64,000 nt of DNA, taken from the NCBI GenBank assembly GCA_009193035.1, contig SWDT01000061.1, positions 310,001 through 374,000 of the forward strand, written 5' to 3'. Position numbers and translations under genes: made by a program. The notes under the pieces were generated by a model. It ran no database searches, was not told where the DNA came from, and saw only the letters and a program-made list of their open reading frames with translations. This stretch comes from Halicephalobus mephisto. Lineage: Eukaryota > Nematoda > Chromadorea > Rhabditida > Panagrolaimidae. Positions 34,904-46,078 of this stretch are shown one piece after another (position 1 is the stretch's first letter; each line of letters opens with the position of its first letter).

Positions 34904-37900
34904 TCAGCAGAGACCACAAGTCAAGCCACATTGTCGTCTCATCGTCGATCTGGCGGTGGCACAGAGATTTGGTTTTTTCTCCAACCACATGGAGCATTCT
35001 TTTACCGTATCTTCGCAGATTCCTGATTTCACAGTTGTTGTAGAAGTTTGAGTCACAATTTGGGGTCTTCTGGATGAAACAAAATTTTGGGGAACTTCAG
35101 GAGGTGATCGAACAATTCCTTGTCTTCTGTCTTGAGATTCTTGAGCTACAGTATCCAAAACGACGAAAATCCCATCTAAAGTTTCTCTTGCTGTGGGGAT
35201 TAACTGGGATTTTTCCAGGACAAATCCGTTCCAAGCTGAAAAATTTTAGGTTTAATCGGATTTCTTGCTGATTGTTGACATTTCAAAAGTACTCAAAACA
35301 GTATTTTCTCAGAGGAATTTTATAAAATAAAAAACTTACAAAAATAGGACGGTCTGAGTTCAATGGTGTAAGAGTACTTGATCTTCGCCGTGTCCTTTGC
35401 CCAGTCGCTGCTTCCCCCGGTGTAGGCATCTGAAAACGAATGAATTTTAATAATCATTAATCACTAAATAAATAAATTTTAATTATTATTAATCACTGAT
35501 TTAATTTTAACAATTAATCATTAATTTAATTTCAATCATCACTAATTCATTATTGTAAATATTAAAATTAAAAATTACCGCAAAATTGTTTTAAGATTAA
35601 TTTTTTAGGATTTTATATGAAATTCTAAAATGATTGAAAAAGACCAAGTCGGTTTTGATAGAATTGCCAGATTTTCCATTTTTTTTACCTTTACTCGCCC
35701 TCGCGCGGGAATTTGAAAATTGTAAACCTATTATAATACTGCAAAAAGCTAATTTTTCTAAATTTTCTTAACGAAATTTTAGAAGATTCTAGAAACTCGA
35801 ACAATCCTAAAATGAAAGCAAGTCGGTTTTAACAGAATTGTCAAATTTTCCATTTTTTACCTCCACTCGCCCTCGCGTGGGAATTTGAAAATTTCCAAAA
35901 ACCATATATCGCTTTTTTGTGAAAATAAAAACTTACAGATAATTTCCGGACCAGTTCCGTAACGATAACGAGTTCCGAAAAGTCTGCCGATGGCACTGAC
36001 AGCTTTTTTGGCGATTTTTTTGAGTTGAGCGACGTCGGCTGGATAATTCTGTTTTCTGTTCGAAAACGGATAAATCCAAAGCTGGGAATAAGCATGAAGA
36101 GTAATGTAAGCTTCGATTCTCCCGGTGAGATCAGAACTCGAAATTGCGTCTCTTACAGCTCTGGTTTCTGGCTCGCTGAAAGGTCCCGCTCCGTGGAAAA
36201 TTTCGGAACAAGGATGGAAACTCGTTCCGGTTTCGGCAAATCTGTAATCGAAGTTCCTGTTCAAATCCACACCTCTACAGCAGCGTTTCTGTCCTCTCCG
36301 GTCCGTGGCACATCTTTCTTGAGATCGGTTCTTCCGCCACATCCGCACAAGGGCGTTCCGGGGGTCGGACCTCGTGTACTCGTATCCGTCGGGATTCAGA
36401 ATAGGGAAAATCACAAGTTCGACTTCCTCGAGGATTTTCAAGAGTTTCGGGTCATTTTGAAGAAGACCATTGGCAAACTGAATTTATTTTTTTTAAAGTT
36501 GATATATGAAAACTTACGCTGTAAATCAGGTAGACAGAAGTGTGCACGGCCGTCCATTCTCTCGCGTGAATTCCTCCTGAAATTTATCAAAAATTACAAA
36601 ATTACAAAATTAGAATGATTAATATTATAAAAATCAGGAAATTAAGAAATAATTATTATTGCGAAATAACGTGCGTTTTCACAATTTCGAAGTTTTCATT
36701 GAATTTCGAAATTTTTCAAAATTTTTTAAATTACAAATTTTCAATGAAATTATAGAATTTTAAAAATTCCGAAAAATCCAATCTAAATTTCGGAAGATTC
36801 CAGAAACCTCAGAAAATTTCGATTTTTATATGAAATTTAAAAATTGTCTCGACACGAATTTCCAGAACTTTTCAGAATTTTAAAGTTTTATATAAATTTT
36901 AAAATTCCCAAAATTCTGAAAATTTCGATTTTATGTGGAAATTAAAAATGAATTTTTTTATTTTTGTTTAAATTTTAAAATTTTAGAAATTTATTTTTTT
37001 CAAAAATTTAGATTCTGGAAGTTCCCAGAAATTGGGAAATTCAAAAAACACTCACCATCGATCCAAACGATTCGCTTTGAAAAATTTCCAACCGGATTTC
37101 CTACCTAAAAAATCATTGATTATTTAAAACCTAATTTCCTACTTCAAGGCCAGACATTCCAACTTTGGTCACAGTTCCACAGAAAAATTACTTTTTTAAG
37201 GAAAATCAAACCAGTTTTTCCACAAAAACTAGATAAATCCATAATTTTATTTTTTTAATTTTTATTTTTTTAAAAAAATCAACATCAAAGTAAAATTCGC
37301 AGGTTGCATGCAATATTTAAACAAATCGGTTGATATCAAAGTGAAATTTGCAGGTTGCATGCAACGTTTGAACTAATCAGTCAGTATTTACATATTTGCA
37401 TTTGTAAAAGTTTTGAAATAAAAACAAAATTTGCAGATTGCGCGCAATATTTAGGCAAATCGATGGATATCGAAGAAAAATTAAAACAAAATTTGCAGAT
37501 TGCGCGCAATATTTGGAAAAACTGGTGGATATCGAAGAAAAATTAAAACAAAATTTGCAGATTGCGCGCAATATTCTAGCAAACTGATGGATATCGAAGA
37601 AAAATTAAAATAAAATTTGCAGGTTGCGCGCAATATTCAAACAAACCGGCCCATTTAGTCATTCTTCGAAAATTTTATTTTGATGTCGACCGTTTTATAG
37701 ATCTCGATAGAAATAAAATTTATACTTTATTTCTCTCAAAAAATCTATTTTTAATTTTTATTCAAAAAAAGTAAATTTATATTTTTTTTAAATTTATTTT
37801 TTTTTAATTTAAAGAATAAATTTATATATTTTTTAAAATAAATTTTACTTTTAATTTAAATTTAAAAAGTAAATTTATATTTTAAAAAAAACTTATTTTA

Positions 37901-38715
37901 CTTTTAATTTAAAGAATAAATTTATTTTTAAATTTACTTTTAATTTAAATTTAAAGAATAAATTTATATTTTTTAACTTTAAAGAATAAATTAATTTTTT
38001 TGAACTTTAAAGAATAAATTTATTTTTTTTAAATTTAAAGAATAAATTTATTTTACTTTTAATTTAAAAAGTTAATTTATATTTTTTTTTAACTTTAAAG
38101 AATAAATTTATTTTTTTTTAATTTAAAAATTTCCACTTACCTTTATTCCCCAAATATCTCTGTTTTCGACGGTTTTTCCAATACTGACGACTTTTGTCTG
38201 GTCCGGTAACCTATGCTGAATCCTCTTCATCCAAGTCACAATGTCATCATACGAATAATATTCTCCCATAGGTAATCCAAAATTATTTTTTCTTTCATCA
38301 GGAACATCCGATATATCTCTTTTACCATTTTTCAACATATTTATTGCTTTATTTTTAAAATTTTCATTACCTTCTTTTTCTTCGATAATTTTTTCCAAAT
38401 CTTCAACAATTATTTTCATTTCAATATTTATTTTTTTTAAATATATTTTTAATTCATTTTTTTGTTTTTTATCAACCATAACATCAATTGTTTCATTTAT
38501 CCCCGTCGGAGCTCTCCAAAAATCCAACTAAATTTAAAATTTTACTTTTTTTTAAAAATAAAAAAACTTACATTTCCTGTTTCATAAAGTCGAATAAGTT
38601 CAAAAAGTTGATTTTCATTTTTAGGAATTATTTGAACTATCTGAATTGGCCTATTTTCAAGTCCAACAACCAATACTAGAAAAACCGAAAAGCCGACCGC
38701 TTCAAAAACTCTCAT
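34904..38715 (-). CDS. M14 zinc carboxypeptidase with C-terminal ShKT domain (paralog B)
   Basis: Seven exons on the - strand (38715-38572, 38527-38141, 37104-37056, 36576-36518, 36477-35937, 35429-35340, 35235-34904) join in frame to 533 residues. A signal peptide (MRVFEAVGFSVFLVLVVG) and propeptide precede the M14A domain: GGIHAREW across the exon 3/4 junction, NPDGYEYTRS, TLHAYSQLW and the catalytic glutamate in TIELRPS. The family-typical LIPTARET, a shorter linker and a cysteine pattern ending CGLTCGLC follow; that last domain looks like a ShKT with compact spacing. It is predicted to be secreted. It is a head-to-tail paralog of the gene at 27878-31072, but has four more introns; the first intron position is shared. 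Intron 2, 1036 bases, holds a repeat related to the array in paralog A. Confidence 0.92.
35640..35890 (+). repeat. Two copies of the ctcgccct dispersed repeat
   Basis: Two units, about 175 bases apart, each run aagtcggtttt, a gaattgccagattttcca-type stretch, then ctcgccctcgcgcgggaatt and tgaaaattt. They lie in intron 5 of carboxypeptidase B; the related hairpin copy is at 16935-17055. Confidence 0.6.
37280..37665 (+). repeat. 57-bp-type tandem repeat in carboxypeptidase B intron 2
   Basis: Four close copies of a unit combining aaaatttgcagattgcgcgc, aatattt and tggatatcgaagaaaaatta, preceded by two looser copies with gcaggttgcatgcaa. The core gcaggttgcgcgcaa is shared with the 47-bp array at 30431-30760, as are the sequences on the flanks. 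Confidence 0.8.
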
Positions 38716-38846
38716 TTTGTCGCACAAAAATCGTCTTTTCTCCCGGACCACGCGTTATTTAAAGTCTCCGCCTTCCCATGTCCTTTTATTCATTTGCAAA
38801 AAAGCAACAAAATGGTTAATGAAAGTGAAACACGTAATCATAAAGA

Positions 38847-41800
38847 TCATTCAGAATCGCTTACAGGAGCAACCACATCTTCTTCAGAACTACCAGCTGC
38901 TGTAGCCTTAGGTTCATCCTCACTATCATCACTTTCTATTATCCTCGCTCGTTTAGCTACAGGTGCTTTCGGAACATCACTATCAGAACTGATCGAATCA
39001 CTTGATTTATCTGATTTCTCTGAATCACTGTCTTTCGATGAGACAGATTTTGCTGACTTCTTCTCTGATTCATCATTAGAAATTGAATCATCCGAAGATA
39101 TCGGCCTTGGCGGAGCTTCTTCTTCTTGTGTTTGAGTCGGTTTCGGTTCATTGTCGCTGTCCTCAGAACTGGACGTCGAAACGATGGCCCTACTTTTTAC
39201 TAAAATAAAAAAATTAATCAAAATCAATCACATTAACGACAGCAATTCAATGATGTCAAGGACAAGTTTCCCAGTATGTAATTAAAACAAACTTACTTTT
39301 CCCTTTACGATACAGTTCTTCTTCCCGTTCACGTTGTCTATCTTCCTTCTTCTTCAACTTCTTCCTCTTTCTAGACCGTTTTTCTTCTCCTTCACTTCCA
39401 CTTGCATCACCTGCTCCTTTTTCAAGTCTTCGTTTCCTCTTCTTTTCTTTCTTCCTTTTCTGTGCACCTTCAGTTCCCGGTTCACCTTGCCAATCTCCCA
39501 TATCACTTGAATCATTAACAAAATCTTCTGCTTCTTTATCCTTTTTCCTTCTACCAGAAGATTTCTTTTTACCTTCTTTTTCTTCTCCTCTTTGAGCATT
39601 TTTCAATAACATTTCTTTTGTTTTTTCCAAAATAGCTTGTCGTTGTTCTAGTAATTTTTCTTTTTGTTCTTCTATTTTTCTTCTTTTCTCTTCTTCAGCT
39701 TCTTCTTTCAATCGTATTTGTTCCAATCGTTCTGCTCTTAATTTTTCTTGTTGTTCTCTAACTTTAGCTTCATTTCTCCAAGCACTTTCACGGAATTGTT
39801 TTGCTTGAGCCAACATATCTTTACAAGTTCTAGATTCTTTTTGACAAGTTGTTCGACTAACATATCTAAATTTAGCCATAACAGAATCAGGTTGTTCAAC
39901 CAAATATATAAACGCTCTTTCAGCTTCTTTTAAATCATCAATAGCGCCTTCTAATTGTACTATTGTCGCTTTTGTATCACGAATAATCATAGCAGCCATT
40001 GATTGAAGAACAATAGCCATATTATATCTCACTAATAAATTATCTGGAGCTTCCAACATTGCTCTTTGTAAGAAATCCTTCGCTTCCGCATAATTTCCCG
40101 CTTTCCAACAGGCTCTAGCTACATATTGTAGTAGTTGAATATCAAATTGCTTATCATGTTTCTTCATAAAAGCTTTGTACATTTGAGCCGCAATTGTATA
40201 CTGTTTAGTTTCCATATGTATATGAGCAAGATTAAGAAAAACATCAGCCAAATCAGGAGCAGCTTCTCGAACTTGAGAAAATACATCTCTAGCATCTTGA
40301 ATTTTACCTTGATGAACAAGAACACATCCAATTCCATTAGCTGCCCATGCATTTCGTGGATTTTTCTTCAAAACAGCAACAAATAATCCAATAGCATTAT
40401 CCCGAAATTTCTTTATTTTATCCTAAAAAATACAATTTTTAATAAATTTTCTAAAAAAAACCATACCTTTTCATCTTTCTCATTTGATCTAACATTATAA
40501 AGGGCATCTAACCACACATTTCCCAAACCAACCATTGCATATGGATGATTCTTATTTGTTTTCAAAACTTGTTCATAACTTGACTGTGCTAACTTCGTTT
40601 CACCTTTATCAACATGAAGATTCGCAATATATATCCAAGGAATAGGATTTTCAGTATCAATAGCAATAGCATCCTTAAATTTGTTCATCGCTTTCATAGA
40701 ATCTCCTCGATCTCTCCAAATACAACCAACTCGCAAAAGGGCTAAAAATCATAAATAAATCACTCAATTCCATTACAACTCCTTACCATCAGTGTATCCA
40801 GGTCTTTTGGATAATATTGATTCAAAAGTTTCTTCTGCTTCATCATTTCTTCCAATAGCTTCATATAATCGTCCCAAATTATAATCCAATGTAACAACTT
40901 TAGCTTCAATTTCTTCAAGTGAACAATCACCAGAAGATAAAACAATTTCTTTCGCTTTTTCATAATAAGCATGTGCTTCAGTATAATTACCAAGTTGATG
41001 ATGAAGAGCTCCAATATTCGAATACATTTCTGCTGGAATTTCAAAACTAGGATCTGATTCAAGCATTTCTAATGCTTTTTGATATTTCTTCAACGATTCA
41101 TCCGGTCTAGTAGATTCTTGTAATTGAGCAAGTTCCAAAATAACTTCAACATCATCTGGTTTCTTCTCGTGAACTTTCATAAGAAATTCCAACGCTTTTT
41201 TTCTTGCATCTCTTTGTTTATCATCTTCAACAGGTCCTTGCCAACGTGCATATATCGATCCAAGTATCTTCAAAGTTTCACAATCATTTGGATAAGCAGC
41301 CAAGACTTTTTCAAATGAATTAATAGCTTCTTCAAAGTTTCCTCTTCCCAAATTGATTTGTCCAAGTCCAAAATGTCCAAGAATAAACTTATCATTAAAT
41401 CCTACAGATAATTGGTAGAATTTAGCAGCCTTATCGTAATCTCTCTTAGCATGAAGACAACGACCAAATATATAGGCAGATTCGGCTTTTAGAGCTTTAA
41501 TCTCGTTATGATTATCAGTCTGACTACTAGTATGTTCATAAGCTTTCCAAGCAAGAAGTTCAGCTTCATCATATTTCTACAAATCAATTTTTACCAAAAT
41601 TACTAGAATAAACAAAAAAACTTACATTTCGTAAAAAAGCAACATTAGCCAAATGATTCAAGATAACTGGATTATCAGGTTCATTACATTCAACAGCTCT
41701 AAGAGCTTGTTCTGCAATATCATAACCACCATCATGGAAAAAACAAGTTGCTAATGCAATTTTAGCAGGAACATTCCTAGGATCCAAGTTAAGTACTCGT

Positions 41801-43214
41801 TGAAAAGCCGAACTAAAACAACTGTTTACTAAAAATTACTATAAAAAAACAAACGATGCTTTGGCGTATTTCTGCAATTTCAGGAAGCAATGTCCAAGAC
41901 CGAGTCTAACTTCTGCTGGTAATTTAGGGTTATACCTCAAGGCGCGTTTGAAGAACCCAAGAGCACCATTGTAGTTCCCAGAAGCATAGCAAACCAAACC
42001 CATTCCAATAATAGCAATAACATCATTAGCACGAAGATTAATGACATATTCGAATTGAGTTTTGGCTTGTTCCCATTTCTGAGACTCAACAAGACAAAAA
42101 TAAGCACGACCAATCAAGTGATCAGAATCGTACATCATCAACTTGTCTGCTGTTGTGTAGAGGATTGTAGCTTTCCCAAAATACGCTCTTTTCTTTTGAT
42201 CATCTTTGGTTTTCATTCCAATTCTAACGTAATAAGCAGCAAGCATGTCCATGCATCGAAGTCTGTCTTTATTCACACCATCATTGGCTGTTTTTTCCGT
42301 AGCTGCTTCGAGAAGAAATACGAAATCATCGTATCTTTGAATAATGTAATAGCCTCTCTAGAAACAATAAAGATCTTAAGAAATTTTGAACTTAAAACTT
42401 ACAGCAACTTTGGTCCAGTATATCAAAGGCACTCTTTCTTCGTTAAGCAACTCGAGCATTTCTTTGACATCGGGCAATTCTGACAGTCCCACGACAATCT
42501 CATCCTGCAGATACATAATTTAGTACAAACTTTTATGAAAAATCACACAAATTACGCACAGATAAAGGCATACAATCTCTCAATCACACTTCTATCAATA
42601 AAGACAGAAAGATTCCAAGAAGCAAGAATAGCAGTAAAGACATCTGAATTATCATGAGCCCCGAGATCGATTAAAGAGGATTTCTTGAACGAGAGTTCCT
42701 TCTCATACATCTTGACTAAGCCAGAAAAGACGTCCGATATTTCTTCAGCTTTGATCCTCAAAGAACCTGCATTTGCAGCAAATTGACGCATCGCTGGAAT
42801 AGAGGCTTGCGCTTTTTGGAATCTCTTAAAAAGCGCTTCAAAATCGACAACTGCGGCAGAAAGCTTTTCTGCGTCGCGCACAATATCATCTTGAACGAGT
42901 CTTGGATCGCCAGATATCTTCCCATACATAACACGAAGCCGGTTGTTGATTATCCGCGCAAGGATTTCACAAGAATCGTTGTTGAGAGATTCCCACTTCT
43001 GCGTCAGTTCCCACATGTCGTTAGAGAAGAGCTTTATGTGCCGTTCCATCATAAGACAGTCACTCTAATATTAGAAAGGTGAGTACTCTATGAACCCATG
43101 TGAGGAAACAAAAATAGATATATGAAAGTTTAAAAAACGACTTACTCCTGAAGGGGTAGGGATAACGATTGCGTCGTCCCCAGCTGCTGGAGCCGGATCT
43201 GGATGTTCTGTCAT
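38847..43214 (-). CDS. ctr-9: PAF1 complex subunit CTR9 (TPR protein)
   Basis: Exons on the - strand: 43214-43146, 42504-42403, 42357-41855, 41812-41626, 41576-40787, 40741-40467, 40422-39297 and 39199-38847, totalling 1134 residues. The protein starts with a short acidic segment (IVIPTPSG joined to DEIVV), typical of CTR9 N-termini. Tetratricopeptide repeats fill about residues 40-750 (for example NHLANVAF, NIGALHHQLGNYTEA). Then come a Glu/Lys/Arg coiled coil and a basic, serine/aspartate-rich tail beginning with a CTR9-like KSRAIVS. CTR9 is the scaffold of the nuclear PAF1 complex, which travels with RNA polymerase II and supports histone modification. All junctions keep frame. Intron 1, 641 bases, contains a whole CINP-like coding exon on the same strand. 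Confidence 0.93.
42552..43052 (-). CDS. CINP: CINP-like (CDK2-interacting protein) gene nested in ctr-9 intron 1
   Basis: An uninterrupted frame of 166 residues starts MMERHIKLF. Two stretches match the CINP family as I know it: an N-terminal helix with the DMWELTQKWESLNN pattern (W and KWE..N conserved) and a C-terminal VKMYEKELSFKKSSLIDLG segment followed by a conserved tryptophan (ASWNLSVFIDR). Vertebrate CINP, about 210 residues, binds CDK2/CDC7 and ATR-interacting protein and acts in replication checkpointing. An acceptor (tattag, 43065-43070) precedes the ATG by 12 bases. That acceptor could take a spliced leader or join, in frame, to ctr-9 exon 1. Only 47 bases separate the stop from ctr-9 exon 2, with a cataaa signal variant in between. 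Confidence 0.72.
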   Translation of the reverse strand: MMERHIKLFSNDMWELTQKWESLNNDSCEILARIINNRLRVMYGKISGDPRLVQDDIVRDAEKLSAAVVDFEALFKRFQKAQASIPAMRQFAANAGSLRIKAEEISDVFSGLVKMYEKELSFKKSSLIDLGAHDNSDVFTAILASWNLSVFIDRSVIERLYAFICA

Positions 43215-43229
43215 GTTGACGATATAACA

Positions 43230-44688
43230 AGCTGGATCACGGGTTAATCACTTCCAAGGCCTAAATAACGAACATTAATACGGAAAAAATTGATAAAAAC
43301 AAGAAACAGAAAATGAAACGCCGTTTTGCGAGATTGCGAAACGAAGAAACGCCCGCAAAAATTCTGGCATTGAGGTCACGACGCCAAAGCGACAGGAGGA
43401 TTTTCTTCGTGGAGAACTTTCCCTAAATTCACTCAAAATTAAAGCAATTTTATTTCATTTTATTCAGCATAAACAATACAACAATTAATTCAATATCCAT
43501 TAATAAAAATATTTATTTTTCTTTCGTTGAAAATGAAATTTTTAAAGTTGTTTTTTAAAATTAATTTTAGGATTTATCTTGTTCAAATTTTTCGATTTAA
43601 ATAACCATGTTTCCAATGTTGATCTAGTTCTATCTGGTGCCCACCAAGCACATATTCGATATTCCGGTCAAAATAAAAAAATTAATTTAATAAGAAAGTT
43701 CATTTTTTAAATTTTCTTAATTTTTAATTTTAAAATATTTTTTTAAACATAATAATTAAAATCCCCCAACCGAATATCTACCGTAATCTTGACTATTTCA
43801 TATTTCTCAGCAAATCCAAAGTTTAAAAATTTGTTAAAAATAATTTTTTAAATTTTTCGATGATTTCGAAATTTTTATTTTTTTTATCTTGTTTAAAAAA
43901 TACCGTTGAAAATTGGAAATACAAACCTGGAGACATTTTTAGAAAGATAAATCCTTTCCGTGAATGGCAAAAAACAAATTTTGTCGTATTTTTGACTTTC
44001 CAAAGCCGATTAAATTTTTCTTTTTATATTTTTTTAATCTGGAATTTTTTAGTATATAAATCAATAACAAATTTATCGCCGATACGTCCATATCTAGGAT
44101 TGATGTCGATTTCTTCACTCGAGGCAACTCCTGAGATTACTGCCAGAGGCAATCTTAGGCTTATTAATGAGATTTTCGAAAATACTCTTTTAAATAATAT
44201 AAAACTAATAACATAAAAAACTAAATAATATAAAAAACTAAATAATATAAAAAACTTAAAAATTAAAAAACTGAAGTAATATATAAGAAATTTTTTAAAT
44301 ATATTAAAAAAGTTAGAAAATGTATAAAAAAACCTAAAATATAAAAGTTTTAAAATGTATTTTTAAAAAGTTGAAGAAAAATAGTTTTTAAATACATGTA
44401 AAATTAAAAGTATGTTTAGAAAAATAAAAATTAATCGAAAAATCTTTTTTTAATTTAAAAAAAATTAAAATTTTTAGGATATTTTTTATAAAAAAAATTG
44501 TTCAATTTTCGATAATTACATTTTTAAAATAAATAAATTTAAAAAATCTATTTTAAAGTGAAATTTTCGTCCAAACCAACCTCGAAAACCCCGAGATTTC
44601 CCTTTATTAAAGTTATGGGATGATTTATTAGAGTCTAATGGCAGTTTCATCGATGACATTGCAAAATTGGATACCGTACTTGGGGATC
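43230..44688. other. Region between ctr-9 and the MATH-BTB gene, with possible degraded gene
   Basis: 43230-43440 is mixed-composition sequence upstream of ctr-9 and probably its promoter. Between 43590 and 44190 there are several blocks less AT-rich than the surroundings, open on both strands. On the - strand they read LAVISGVASSEEIDINPRYG (near 44080-44150), VKNTTKFVFCHSRKGF (near 43960-44000), FAEKYEIVKITVDIRLGDF (near 43770) and ICAWWAPDRTRSTLETWLF (near 43610-43660). They look like exons of a small secreted protein, but I could not join them with good splice sites. 44200-44690 is AT-rich with nothing visible. Confidence 0.3.
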
Positions 44689-46078
44689 CTAATGCAGAAT
44701 TTGAAATCTCGTGCACAATTTCCGAATAATAAACTTGACTACTTCTAGCGGGATCCCATTAAAGTCCTTGAATGTGGCCATGTTGTCCCAGTGGTTGCAC
44801 AAAAGAGCCAGACATTCGTCCATCAAGTAAGGGACATTCAGGTTAAAGGAAAAAACGGTTAATTTCCAGACAGTATCCACCGAAAGCCGGGAGATAAACC
44901 AATCGATTATGATTTCCTGAAATTAAATTACATGTATAAAATTTTCAAATTACTACAAAAATCATATGAATTTGTTTACGAAATGGTCCTAAAACGAATC
45001 TAGAAAGTTTCTGAAAACCAAAGTGGCCTAAAATTTTGATTTTTCTCAATAGTGATTTCGTAATCAGTGTTTTGACGTTGTATTTTAGTTGCATAGATTT
45101 AGAAACTTCTAAATCCGAGTACATACAGTATATAACCCTCTGTCCATTTCCTAAGGTTCATTTTCATATATGAAATCCTTAAGAAACGTCCCAAAATCCA
45201 TAAATAACACCAAAATACCCCCAAAACGAATTATTCCGTCACCTAGATACAAAAATAATCTGAAAACCAAACCATTTGTTCGATCATATAGTACTTATCG
45301 AGGAACTTGTAGACGAACTCGGCGGATTCAAAAGTTAGTACTTCGAATATTGGTTGGTTATATATTAGTCGGAGAGCGGTTTGGGTAATGTTAAAATCGA
45401 AATCCTTGATGGAAATCCTTCCTTCTGTTGATTCTTTGCAATTCTGCTTGAACATGGCGTTGAAAACTGGAGACACGACGCTGAGGATGCATCTGTGAGC
45501 CCGTAGTTCCTGTCCGTCGACGGCAAAAACGAAATCCATGGTCTCCTCGGCTTGGTAGAGTACCCCCAGAATGGGGTTGATCCCGGTGAATCTTTTCTCA
45601 TTAGGTACACATCGAAGAAAAACGAACCAATCAATTTCGATGACGCCGTTCCGCAAGTAGCCATTGCCTGGCTTCAGAAGTTTGGATTTCGTCATAAATC
45701 GTGACCATCCCAAGTGGTTGAATTCAGGAGAATAAACTACATTCGAGGAGGTTTGTCTCACCGACAGATAGCTGATTTCGGAATTGACGGAGACGTCGAT
45801 GCAGGCCTGGATATTGAACGAAGTCCCGATCCGACAGAACAACCCGACGTCCGGTTCCGTAGGGACATACTGGAAACAGATCTCGACGTCCTTGTTCACG
45901 CCGAATGAGATTATCGATCTGGAAGACTCGTAGGGCACTGATCCTCGGATTTTGGACTCTGGAATCTGCCACCGAAACTGCCGGTATACTTGTCGGATCG
46001 CCAGCATCTGAAATTCATATATGAATTGCTTTTAAAAAATCCTAAAAAAGTTACCTTGGTTTGTAAGTCTCTGTTCAT
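44689..46078 (-). CDS. MATH-BTB (BATH) protein
   Basis: Three exons on the - strand (46078-46055, 46007-45273, 44916-44689) give 328 residues. The first exon encodes only MNRDLQTK. A MATH-like beta domain covers about residues 12-150, followed by a BTB/POZ domain (about 165-255; DFVFAVDGQELRAHRCILSV is typical) and a BACK-like helical tail interrupted by a stop at 44689-44691. In worms these proteins are adaptors that bring substrates to CUL-3 ubiquitin ligases through BTB, with MATH binding the substrate. The large species-specific BATH family prevents a one-to-one name. Intron 2, 356 bases, contains a copy of the 234-bp repeat described separately. The BTB core is intact. Confidence 0.85.
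44953..45186 (+). repeat. MITE-like element, copy 1
   Basis: A 234-base sequence inside intron 2 of the MATH-BTB gene that matches 54222-54455 in reverse orientation with only about ten differences. Its ends carry tcatatgaa and catatatgaa words, giving short imperfect terminal inverted repeats. Inside are gaaatggtcctaaaacgaat, aaagtggcctaaaattttga and tacagtatataaccctctg. No open frame. The form fits a small non-autonomous DNA element. Confidence 0.8.

Noticed and set aside
27340..37665. CRISPR-like regular repeats
   Set aside because: Units are contiguous tandem repeats without unique spacers, in a eukaryotic context.
39748..40386. Open + frames rich in Phe and Ser opposite ctr-9
   Set aside because: Mirror of the Lys/Glu/Arg coiled-coil coding of ctr-9.
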